DNA from: Aegilops tauschii subsp. strangulata
Lineage: Eukaryota; Streptophyta; Magnoliopsida; Poales; Poaceae
Direction: 5' to 3'
Assembly (NCBI RefSeq): GCF_002575655.3
Contig: NC_053037.3
Span: forward strand, 323,357,294 to 323,421,293
DNA length: 64,000 nt
Translations under genes and position numbers: made by a program
Shown: positions 10,803 to 21,720 of the stretch, piece after piece
Layout: the number at the start of each line of letters is the position of its first letter
Numbering within the stretch: position 1 is the first letter of the stretch
The notes under the pieces: generated by a model
What the model saw: only the letters and a program-made list of their open reading frames with translations
Database searches by the model: none
What the model was told of the DNA's origin: nothing

Positions 10803-13570
10803 TGTAACATCCCAAATTTTCAATTTGGAATGTTATACATTAGATCATCATTTCATAGCATATTTTATTGCATTTTGACAAATTCTCGATAAATCCTAAG
10901 CAACTCAAGTACCCTCGGAGAGAGTTGGGGATTTTTCCCGATTTTTCATATTTGATTTTTATCAAATAATAAAACGAGGATTTTTGGTTTTAATTATTTT
11001 TCTCTCCGAAAATATTTCATATTAAAATAAATGAGAGGAGAAAATATGAATTCTCCAAAATAATTGAAATATTGGAGGAAAAATATTAAAATCAAATATT
11101 GGATTATATTCGGATTTTATTTGCAATTTTAATTGCATTAAATAAATTGGACGTTTTCAAAACTGCATTTTTGAGCCAAGAAAATGTTCACCTTGTTCTA
11201 ATTATTTTAACTAGACGGGGAAAATTTGTTTTATCATTTTTGGATTTTTATTTATTTTTCTGCGATTTTTTAGATTCGGCGAATATTTAATAAAAACTGC
11301 GCCCGACTGGGCCGAGGCCCAGCCGAGCCAGGCCGGCCCGCCCGCGTCGTCTCCCCCCGCACACGGCCGCCGCCGCCCGAGTCCGCCTCGAGCATGCCGC
11401 CCCACCGCCGCCTTGCCCCCTCCTCCACGCCACCCCCTCCCCCCTCCTTATATACCCCCACCCCGCCTCCTCTCCTCACCCCGCCGCCGCCCCAACCCGC
11501 ACCCGCTGCCGCCCGCTGCAGCGCCCGCGCCGCTGCCGCTCGCGCCGCCGCCCCGCAGTCGCCCGCCGCCTCCCGCCGAGCCCCGCCGCCGCCCGAGCCC
11601 CGCTGCCCCGCCGGAGTCCCGCCGGAGCTGCCGCCGAGGTAGCCGAAGCCGCCGCCGCCAAGTCCGTTTTAAAAAAAAAACCGATTCGGTTTATTTATTT
11701 TCTAAACCCTAGTTTCGTTTTTTTCAGATCGGTTTATTTTTTTCGGTTTTATTACTTAGTGAACGTTCCCGACCCGTTCGTTTTAACGAACGTGTTTGCC
11801 GGTTAGTCGCAGTTACAAACGTCCGTTCGTTTAACTGTTCGTCAGTTTTCTTTTTCGTCGGATTTTCCCGATTATTCCAGATCGTGATTTCCGATCAGAA
11901 CTTCGTTTTCGTTTATCTTTTCGCTCGTTTATCGGAATCAGACGATTCAAGCGCCTAGAGTTTCGTCTCGAAATTCTCTTTCCGTTTAACCCACTCAAAC
12001 AAGTTTTTGCTACTGTAAAATTTGACCTAGATCCAGATTAGTAAATGAAGCTTGTTTCTTTCGCCGTTTGATTTTCGTTGCTTCGTTCGATTTGATTCTT
12101 TTTGCAAACCGGAGTTCTTAAGTTGAACTTTCTGGTTAGTTCTTCTATTTGAGTTTTACTTGTGCATTAGATGAGTACTTATTGTTTGCTTGTTTGTTTG
12201 CGATAGAGTACCCGGAGTGCGCCGCTTGTTACTTCGAATCTCTAGGTTACGCGGATCATCAGCAAGGCAAGTAACACTTTGATCATACTTTTCCATACCC
12301 AGTTTTTATTGCATTAGATCAATCCTCATACACTGCATGGTTAGGATCTAATTAAACTGTGGGTACTGGGAAATAGTTGAGGTAGTACCTATTACCTGTT
12401 TTATTTATCAAACCCTTGGGAGTTACTTCTACGTTTGCTTATATTGCCATGCTATGCTTGTAGACGTGGATTGGGTTTGAGAGATATTCATGACAGATGT
12501 GAGATTGTTAACTAATGGTTTACTTAAGGTGGCAACTAAAACTCACATCTGGGTGGATTGAGGCACCTGGAGAACCCAGTGCTGCCTGTATTTTTTTGGA
12601 TATCCCGGAGTACCCGTGTGATCATCCTATGGACCGCCACCCAGGCTCAAAGGGATCATGAGATTATTCATGCTAGGAACTTCCGTGTGCAGCCACAAGC
12701 TATTGTGGGCTCTAGCATAGTTGATTAAGTTGTGTGAGCTCTTGAAGAGGTGGACTAGCAGATGTAGGGGATGTAGGTGGTACGGTCTACCCAGAGTAGA
12801 GAGTTTACGCTTCTGAAAGACTGTGTCTCGGTCATCCGTTTCTCAAACATCATGTAGTGCGAGAATCAAGCGAAGGCGATCGAGTCTTGTGGGGAAAAGT
12901 GCACAAACCTCTACAGAGTGTACAAACTAATCATGGTTTGCCGTGTCCCCGGTTATGGACAACTTGAGTATCTAGTACCTGGATTATCATGTGAATCTCA
13001 TCACCATGTTACTTTAATTAATTTTGTTGGGTTAATGATGACACTTAATTGGGATTGAGTTGGAGGTACCTTCTCAATGTTTCACAACCACCATGATAGT
13101 TAAATAAAATTTATTCCTTTGCAGTAGGGAAAAATTGGCTTTTCACAAAACTGTAACCATAGAGCTTTCCACCAGCCATATATGCATGTAGTATAGCGTT
13201 ATTATGTTCATTATTCTCTATGTGTTACATCGCCAGCATATTCCATGTGCTGACCCATTTTCGGGCTGCAACGTTTCATGTTGCAGACTTTTCAGACGAC
13301 GAGTAAGGTGCCTTAGGTCGTGGTCTTATACTCAGTGATGCTGATGGAGTTGATGGACTCACTTATCTTCGAAGCCTTCCGCTGTTATCGTATTTAGATG
13401 GCCTTAAGCCATATTTATCAGACTTATTCTGTATGAGATATTCGTTGTAATAAGTGTGTGATTGCTACTCTGTTATAAATCCTCCATTTGTACTGTGCGT
13501 GTCAGCATTACAGATCCAGGGATGACACTGGTGCACAGCAGCACAGACTGTTTGAGGTCTGGTCGCTATA
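10803..13570 (+). repeat. 5' LTR of the gypsy element (2768 bp)
   Basis: It starts TGTAACATCCC and ends GCTATA where the other LTR ends GCTACA, so the terminal CA has decayed to TA. It holds a GC-rich block (11290-11660) whose Pro/Ala/Arg frames are not credible genes. Confidence 0.92.
11449..11454 (+). promoter_or_regulatory. TATA box in the gypsy LTR
   Basis: CTCCTTATATACCCCC stands in a C-rich promoter-like setting. The same motif is present at the same place of the other LTR (19660-19665). Confidence 0.5.
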
Positions 13571-13574
13571 AAGG

Positions 13575-13587
13575 TGGTATCAGAGCC
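13575..13587 (+). other. Primer binding site, tRNA-iMet type
   Basis: TGGTATCAGAGCC lies four bases after the 5' LTR. This is the standard complement of the 3' end of initiator methionine tRNA used by plant LTR elements. Confidence 0.9.
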
Positions 13588-13680
13588 AGGTTGACTGTAG
13601 GACACGACCACTAAGCTTAAACCCTAGAACACTTCTCTCTTCTCATTTCTGACCCCTCTCCACTTTCTACTCTTTTAGGA

Positions 13681-14412
13681 ATGGCGGATGCAAGGAGCAA
13701 GTTCATGCAACCAGATGAAGATACGCCTTTTGGACGTCACTTGAAGGAAGTCACCAAGTACTTGAACATAGGAATACCAAGCATCACCGGAACCTACAAC
13801 GCCACATTACCTGAAGAGGAGAGCTGGAAGATTCAAGTTCAAGTTCCAGGAAGGACGTTTGCGCCAGTCACTGAACCTATAAAATTGGCTTTTGAAGCAC
13901 CAACCTGGAGTTTAGGGAAGAGCATGGCAGCCCACATCGCTATGGGACGCATTGGAGAAGTCTACCACAGGGAGATTAAGGATACTATTTATCAGATTTG
14001 TGGACGCCGAGACGAGCAATGGGAGATGATCAGCACCAAGAAGGATGGATCAATTGCAGCTTTCATCCAGGAGCAAAACCAACACATTCGTCGCCAGGAG
14101 AACCAGATGTGCTTAGACAAGATAGATCTGAAGAAGGCATTGACGAAGATCAAGGAGCTGGAGGAAGAACTCAAGGCTACACGCGAGGATTATTTGGAGG
14201 AAATCGTCGTGCTAGTAGGAAAGAATGACGACCTGGAGAAGAAGATTGGAGTATTCATGGGAAATCCAGTACCAAAAGCAGAAGATGATGAATGCGCTTG
14301 CCCGGATAACTACATCATCATCGACGACACCGACTCGGACCCCAGTGAAGATTACTTTGTTGATGAAGCTGGAGCAGATATCATGGAGTCTTCGACTGAT
14401 CAGAATTTCTAG
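13681..14412 (+). CDS. Extra ORF between 5' LTR and gag, function unknown
   Basis: This intact frame encodes 243 residues and starts at the first ATG after the primer binding site. I do not recognise a named domain. Residues about 1-100 are mixed, with VTKYLNIGIPSITGTYNATLPEEESW and WSLGKSMAAHIAMGRI. Residues about 115-200 are rich in Glu, Lys, Leu and Gln with heptad-like spacing and probably form a coiled coil. The C-terminus is acidic (IIIDDTDSDPSEDYF). It is separate from gag, which starts 200 bp downstream at 14612. Extra ORFs of this kind are known in some plant gypsy lineages, but their role is not established. It is the only unbroken frame of the element. Confidence 0.65.
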   Translation: MADARSKFMQPDEDTPFGRHLKEVTKYLNIGIPSITGTYNATLPEEESWKIQVQVPGRTFAPVTEPIKLAFEAPTWSLGKSMAAHIAMGRIGEVYHREIKDTIYQICGRRDEQWEMISTKKDGSIAAFIQEQNQHIRRQENQMCLDKIDLKKALTKIKELEEELKATREDYLEEIVVLVGKNDDLEKKIGVFMGNPVPKAEDDECACPDNYIIIDDTDSDPSEDYFVDEAGADIMESSTDQNF

Positions 14413-14611
14413 TAGACCACCATATCAGTAGTAGTTTTCCCCCATTTATATAGTATAGTTCAAGCACTTTTGTAACGCTAGTTAGATCGATTGTATGCCT
14501 TGTTTGAATTGATTGAGTGATATTGATTGTGTTTGTCTCATGAGCATATGGGTAGTGTTTTCCCTCTAGACCTCATTCTATTCTAAACTCTCATCTTTTC
14601 TAACCTATCAG

Positions 14612-15226
14612 ATGCCTCCGAGACGCGACACCGGATTTGTTTTCCCACCGGAGATCACCCAGTTGATTCAGCAACAGAATGCCCTGATGCAAGTGTTAGT
14701 ACAGAACCAAGGCAACAACAACAACAACAACAACCCACCACCACCACCTGTTGATCACTTAGCCCGTTTCTTGAGGCTAAATCCGCCGGTGTTTTCCAGC
14801 AGCACCGAGCCGATTGTTGCAGATGATTGGCTCCGCAAAGTTGGAAGGGAGTTGGCCATTGCAGGATGCACAGATGCAAAAAGAGTGCGTTTTGCCGCAC
14901 ATCAGCTTGATGGACCCGCAGCATCATGGTGGGAGAATTACACAGCCACACACCCTATTGACACTGTCACATGGGACCAGTTTCAGCAAGCCTTCCGTAC
15001 AGCCCATGTTTCAGCAGGAGCTATGGCCATGAAGAAGCGTGAATTTCATAACCTACGCCAAGGAGGACGCACCGTAGGCTAGTATGTGGAGGATTTCAGT
15101 AAGTTAGCACGTTATGCACCAGATGACGTTGCTACAGATGCAGCCAAGCAGGAGAAGTTCCTCGAAGGATTGAATGATGAGCTGAGCATGCAGCTAATGG
15201 TAGCAACCTTCACAACTACCAGGAGT
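14612..15226 (+). pseudogene. gag (capsid part), broken by a stop and a frameshift
   Basis: The frame begins MPPRRDTGFVFPPEI, has an Asn run and a Pro run, and then a retrotransposon gag domain (FLRLNPPVFSSSTEPIVADDWL, then AAHQLDGPAASWWENY). A TAG at 15080-15082 stops it where related elements have Gln. Gag codons resume directly after and run to about 15210, where a one-base loss shifts the frame into that of the pol reading at 15226. Gag would package the element RNA. Here it cannot be made as one protein. Confidence 0.9.
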
Positions 15227-18200
15227 TGGTAGATAGAGCACTCATGATTGAATGGAAGCAGCAGCAGATTGAGAACCGTAAGAGGAAGTATGGACAAGGG
15301 AAGTATAATTCTGGAGCTCAGCAGAAGCCACGTTTTGCCCCGAAACCGGGAGGACAGTTTCAGCATACCCATGGAGGAGGTAGTTCGCAAAACCATAATG
15401 GCTCCAAGAATGGTAATGGGAATGGAGGAAGCAACGGACAGAACCGCACCAATCCTTCAACCCCAGCCAAGAGGGATCTAAGTCACATTACTTGTTTCAA
15501 GTGCCAGAAGACTGGACATTATGCAACTGATTGTCCTGAAGCCCAGAATGGAAATGGCAATGGAAGCTCTGGGAAGAAGCCGAAACCTTTCAACAAAGGA
15601 CATGTGAACCACGTGAGCGTGGAAGAGGTTGAAGCACAGCCTGAGGCAGTAATAGGTAAGTTTATGGTTAAGTCATTTACTACACTCGTTCTTTTTGAAA
15701 CTGGTGCATTGCATTCATACATATCAAGGGGATTTGTGGATAAGTATAAACTGCCAACCCAAGCCCTTAGGTCACCCATGTTAGTAACCTCGCCAGGAGC
15801 AGAGTATATGGCTAGTTTATGGTGTGAACGGTTACCATTAAGGATTGGTAACTACCTGTTTCCTTCAGACCTAATCGTACTGGAATCGCAAGGATTGGAT
15901 GTGATATTAGGCATGGATTGGTTATCAAAGTATGAAGGGAACATTGAGTGCGCCAGTAACTCGATTTTGCTTACCACCCCAGAAGGAAGAAGGATTAAGT
16001 ATGTATCCCGACATATGCCGAAGAGGATTCAAGTGAATTCCTTATCAGGAGTTGTACAGGAGGAAGTACCAGTGGTGAAGGATTACCCGGATGTATTTCC
16101 AGAAGAGTTGCCAGGCATGCCACCAGATAGAGACATTGAATTCTTGATTGAACTTTTTCCAGGCACAGGGCCAATATCTAAGAGACCGTACAGGATGCCC
16201 GCAAAAGATTTGGAGGAGATTAAGAAGCAGACTAAGGAGTTATTGGATAAAGGCTATATTCGCCCAAGTTCGTCACCTTGGGGATCACTAGTACTTCTAG
16301 TGGAGAAGAAAGATGGATCGTTGAGGATGGTTGTTGATTACAGTGGATTGAATGAAGTGACCATCAAAAACAAGTACTCACTGCCGATGATCAATGATTT
16401 GTTTGACCGCTTACAAGGAGCTAAGGTATTTTCCAAGATCGATCTACGATCAGGATACCATCAGTTAAAGATTCGAGAGCAGGATATACCTAAGACGGCT
16501 TTTACCACCAGATATGGGCTATATGAGTATACCGTTATGTCATTTGGTCTGACTAACGCACCTGCCTATTTCATGAACCTGATGAACAAAGTGTTTATGG
16601 AGTTTTTGGATAAGTTCGTCGTGGTGTTCATTGACGATATTTTAGTCTATTCCAAGAATGAAGAAGAGCATAAGGAGCATTTGCGTTTGGTACTTGAGAA
16701 GCTCAGAGAACATCAGTTATACGCCAAGTTCAGCAAATGTGAATTTTGGCTGAAGGAAGTTGGATTCCTCGGACATGTTATATCCGGAGAAGGAATAGCA
16801 GTAGACCCCGCCAAAGTTGACACAGTAACAAGTTGGGAATCACCCACGTCAGTTGGGGAGATCCGGAGTTTCCTTGGACTTGCAGGATACTACCGGAGGT
16901 TCATCGAGAATTTCTCGAAGATTGCAAAGCCCATGACTGAGTTGTTAAAGAAGGACACCAAATTCAATTGGACTGAGGAATGTGAAGCTAGTTTCCAAGA
17001 ATTGAAGAAACGATTGGTTACATCACCAGTGTTGATTCTGCCAGATCAACGCAAGGATTATGAAGTTTATTGCGACACTTCTCGTCGAGGACTTGGAGCA
17101 GTGCTTATGCAGGAAGGAAGAGTTGTGTCATATGCTTCACGACAACTTAAACCCCATGAGAAGAATTATGCCACGCATGATTTGGAGTTAGCAGCCATAG
17201 TGCATGCGTTGAAGACATGGAGACATTTTCTCATCGGAAACCATTGTGAGGTGTACACGGATCACAAGAGTTTGAAGTACATTTTCACGCAGAAGGAGTT
17301 AAATCTTAGGCAGAGGAGATGGTTGGAGCTTATTAAGGACTATGATATGAGATTGCACTATCACCCAGGAAAGGCTAACGTAGTAGCAGACGCGTTGAGC
17401 CGCAAGAGCCATGTCAACACCCTCATGACAGGAGAGTTACCCCAGGAGTTAGCCGAGGATCTTCGCGAGCTATGTTTGGAGATAGTTCCAAGAGGCTATT
17501 TAGCGACGTTGGAGATTCAGTCTACCTTGATGGAAAAGATCAGAGAAGCTCAGAAGACAGACAAGGAGATTGACGAGATAAAGGAAAAGTTGAGCAAAGG
17601 AAAAGCCAAGGGATTTCGTGAGGATGAGTATGATACCTTATGGTTTGAGGACCGCGTTTATGTGCCCAATGATCCGGAGATCAGGAAGTTGATCTTGCAA
17701 GAGGCCCATGATTCACCATACTCAATTCACCCAGGAAATACCAAGATGTATTTGGATTTGAAGGATACTTTCTGGTGGACCGGAATGAAGAAGGATATCG
17801 CGGAGTATGTAGCAGTTTGTGATGTGTGTCAGAGAGTGAAGGCAGAACATCAGAAGCCAGCGGGATTGCTACAACCATTGCCGATACCCGAATGGAAGTG
17901 GGATAAAATAGGCATGGATTTTATCACGGGATTGCCCAGGACTCGTTCAGGCTATGACTCAATATGGGTTGTAGTCGACCGTTTGACGAAAGTAGCTCAT
18001 TTCATTCCAGTGAAGACCACGTACACCAGTGCTAAGTTGGCAAAGATATATATGACCAGAATCGTATGTCTGCATGGAGTTCCGAGGACCATTGTATCAG
18101 ATAGAGGAACCCAGTTTACCTCGAAGTTTTGGAATCAGTTACATGAAACTTTGGGAACCAGGCTAGAATTCAGTACAACCTTTCACCCACAGACAGATGG

Positions 18201-19002
18201 ACAGACCGAGAGAGTCAATCAGATTTTGGAAGACATGTTGAGAGCTTGTGCACTAGATTATGGATCTAGTTGGGACGACAATTTGCCATATGCAGAATTG
18301 TCTTACAACAACAGTTATCAAACCAGTTTGAAGATGGCCCCTTTTGAAGCTTTATACGGAAGGAGGTGTAGAACACCATTGTTATGGGACGAAGTTGGAG
18401 ACCGTCAGTTGTTTGGACCAGATTTGATTAAGGAGTCTGAACAGAAAGTGAGGTTGATTCGCGATAGGCTCAAGGTAGCCCAGTCCAGGCAGAAGAGTTA
18501 TGCGGATTCTAAACGTAAGGAGACAGTTCACAAAGTCGGAGACAGAGTTTATCTTCGAGTATCACCACTTCGAGGAGTGAAGCGCTTTGGAGTTAAGGGA
18601 AAGCTAGCACCCCGTTTTATCGGACCATACAGAGTTTTGGAACGTATGGGAGAAGTTGCCTACAAGCTGGAATTGCCTGAAGGATTGTCAGGAGTTCATG
18701 ATGTATTCCACGTTTCCCAGTTGAAGAAATGCCACGCAGAGATGGCTGAGATACCACTGAGAGATATAGTGCCACTGGAAGCGATTCAGCTGGAAAGTGA
18801 TTTGACCTATGTGGAGAAACCAGTTAAGATTCTTGAGTATGCCACTAGAGTCACCCGCAGTAAGGTTATCAAGTTTTGCAAAGTCTAGTGGAGTCACCAT
18901 ACGGAAGATGAAGCCACCTGGGAGCGAGAGGAAGATCTACGGAAGAACCACTCTCACCTATTTTCTAGCCAACCCGAATCTCGAGGGCGAGATTCATCAT
19001 AA
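15226..19002 (+). pseudogene. gag-pol polyprotein: zinc knuckle, protease, RT, RNase H, integrase, chromodomain-like tail
   Basis: A 1220-codon frame runs to a TAG at 18886-18888. Codons of the same protein continue for another 37 residues to a TAA at 19000-19002. Counting from 15226: CCHC knuckle at 90-103; aspartic protease site at 158-161, reading ETGA instead of the usual D-S/T-G-A; reverse transcriptase about 320-510 with FIDD at 468-471; RNase H about 612-726; integrase zinc site H828, H835, C865, C868; integrase D898, D959, E995. The tail ([11 protein letters not shown], then [11 protein letters not shown], then EDEATWE after the stop) resembles a chromodomain. The protease change and the stop suggest it is dead. 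Confidence 0.93.
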
Positions 19003-19013
19003 GGGGGTAGGTT
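19001..19013 (+). other. Polypurine tract of the gypsy element
   Basis: AAGGGGGTAGGTT directly precedes the TGTAACA start of the 3' LTR. Confidence 0.85.
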
Positions 19014-21720
19014 TGTAACATCCCAAATTTTCAATTTGGAATGTTATACATTAGATCATCATTTCATAGCATATTTTATTGCATTTTGACAAATCCTCGA
19101 TAAATCCTAAGCAACTCAAGGACCCTCGGAGAGAGTTGGGGATTTTTCCCGATTTTTCATATTTGATTTTTATCAAATAATAAAACGAGGATTTTTGGTT
19201 TTAATTATTTTTCTCTCCGAAAATATTTCATATTAAAATAAATGAGAGGAGAAAATATGACTTCTCCAAAATAATTGAAATATTGGAGGAAAAATATTAA
19301 AATCAAATATTGGATTATATTCGGATTTTATTTGCAATTTTAATTGCATTAAAAAAATTGCACGTTTTCAAAACTGCACTTTTGGGCCAAGAAAATGTTC
19401 ACCTTGTTCTAATTATTTAAACTAGACGGGGAAAATTTGCTTTATCATTTTTGGATTTTTATTTATTTTTCTGTGATTTTTTTAGATTCGGCGAATATTA
19501 AAAAAACCCGCGCCCGACTGGGCCGAGGCCCAGCCGAGCCAGGCCGGCCCGCCCGCGTCGTCTCCCTCCCGCGCACGGCCGCCGCCGCCCGAGTCCGCCT
19601 CGAGCACGCCGCCCCGCCGCCGCCTTGCCCCCTCCTTCACGCCACCCCCTCCCCCTCCTTATATACCCCCACCCCGCCGCCGCCCCAACCCGCACCCGCC
19701 GCCGCCCGCTGCAGCGCCCGCGCCGCCGCCCCACAGCCGTGCACCGCCGCCCGCCGCCGCCCGAGCCCCGCCGCCCCGCCGGAGTCCCGCCGGAGCTGCC
19801 GCCGCCGAGTCCGGTTTTTTAATAAAAAAAACCGATTCGGTTTATTTTTTTCTAAACCCTAGTTTCGTTTTTTTTCAGATCAGTTTATTTTTTTCAGTTT
19901 TATTACTTAGTGAACGTTCCCGACCCGTTCGTTTTAACGAACGTGTTCGCCGGTTAGTCGCAGTTAACGAACGTCCGTTTGTTTAACTGTTCGTCAGTTT
20001 TCTTTTTCGTCGGATTTTCCCGATTATTTCAGATCGTGATTTCCGATCAGAACTTCGTTTTCGTTTATCTTTTCGCTCGTTTATCGGAATCAGGCGATTC
20101 AAGCGCCTAGAGTTTCGTCTCAAAATTCTCTTTCCGTTTAACCCACTCAAACAAGTTTTTGCTACTGTCAAATTTGACCTAGATCCAGATTAGTAAACGA
20201 AGCTTGTTTCTTTCGCCGTTTGATTTTCGTTACTTCGTTCGATTTGATTCTTTTTGCAAACCGGAGTTCTTAAGTTGAACTTTCTGGTTAGTTCTTCTAT
20301 TTGAGTTTTACTTGTGCATTAGATGAGTACTTATTGTTTGCTTGTTTGTTTGCGATAAAGTACCCGGAGTGCGCCGCTTGTTACTTCGAATCTCTAGGTT
20401 ACGCGGATCATCAGCAAGGCAAGTAACACTTTGATCATACTTTTCCATACCCAGTTTTTATTGCATTAGATCAATCCTCATACACTGCATGGTTAGGATC
20501 TAATTAAATTGTGGGTACTGGGAAGTAGTTGAGGTAGTACCTATTACCTGTTTTATTTATCAAACCCTTGGGAGTTACTTCTACGTTTGCTTATATTGCC
20601 ATGCTATGCTTGTAGACGTGGATTGGGTTTGAGAGATATTCATGACAGATGTGAGATTGTTAACTAATGGTTTACTTAAGGTGGCAACTAAAACTCACAT
20701 CTGGGTGGATTGAGGCACCTGGAGAACCCAGTGCTGCCTGTATTTTTTTGGATATCCCGGAGTACCCGTATGATCATCCTATGGACCGCCACCCAGGCTC
20801 AAAGGGATCATGAGATTATTCATGCTAGAAACTTCCGTGTGCAGCCACAAGCTATTATGGGCTCTAGCATAGTTGATTAAGTTGTGTGAGCTCTTGAAGA
20901 GGTGGACTAGCAGATGTAGGGGATGTAGGTGGTACGGTCTACCCAGAGTAGAGAGTTTACGCTTCTGAAAGACTGTGTCTCGGTCATCCGTTTCTCAAAC
21001 ATCATGTAGTGCGAGAATCAAGCGGAGGCGATTGAGTCTTGTGGGGAAAAGTGCACAAACCTCTGCAGAGTGTACAAACTAATCATGGTTAGCCGTGTCC
21101 CCGGTTATGGACAACTTGAGTATCTAGTACCTGGATTATCATGTGAATCTCATCACCACGTTACTTTAATTAATTTTGTTGGGTTAATGATGACACTTAA
21201 TTGGGATTGAGTTGGAGGTACCTTCTCAATGTTTCACAACCACCATGATAGTTAAATAAAATTTATTCCTTTGCAGTAGGGAAAAATTGGCTTTTCGCAA
21301 AACTGTAACCATAGAGCTTTCCACCAGCCATATATGCATGTAGTATAGCGTTATTATGTTCATTACTCTATGTGTTACATTGCCAGCATATTCCATGTGC
21401 TGACCCGTTTTCGGGCTGCAACGTTTCATGTTGCAGACTTTTCAGATGACGAGTAAGGTGCCTTAGGTCGTGGTCTTATACTCAGTGATGCCGATGGAGT
21501 TGATGGACTCACTTATCTTCGAAGCCTTCCGCTGTTATCGTATTTAGATGGCCTTAAGCCATATTTATCAAACTTATTCTCTATGAGATAGTCGTTGTAA
21601 TAAGTGTGTGATTGCTACTCTGTTATAAATCCTCCATTTGTACTGTGCGTGTCAGCATTACTGATCCAGGGATGACACTGGTGCACAGCAGCACAGACTG
21701 TTTGAGGTCTTGTCGCTACA
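19014..21720 (+). repeat. 3' LTR of the gypsy element (2707 bp)
   Basis: It is a near-copy of 10803-13570. Most of the size difference lies in the GC-rich block around 19500-19810. Its ends are TGTAACA...GCTACA and it is followed by the AAGTC target duplication. Confidence 0.92.

Larger units (their letters stand above)
10803..21720 (+). mobile_element. Full-length Ty3/gypsy retrotransposon (chromovirus, probably Tekay/Del-like)
   Basis: The element is 10.9 kb with LTRs at 10803-13570 and 19014-21720, a tRNA-iMet type primer binding site at 13575, an extra ORF, gag, pol and a polypurine tract at 19001-19013. Target duplications AAGTC flank it (10798-10802 and 21721-21725). Joining the flanks gives the same sequence as the second LARD copy at about 51785, which confirms both ends. 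The order protease, reverse transcriptase, RNase H, integrase is that of Ty3/gypsy. The region after the integrase looks like a chromodomain. Stops and a frameshift make it non-functional in cis. Confidence 0.95.

Noticed and set aside
11270..11712. Proline-rich frames in the gypsy LTR
   Set aside because: They come from the C-rich promoter block, and the second LTR has different lengths and frames.
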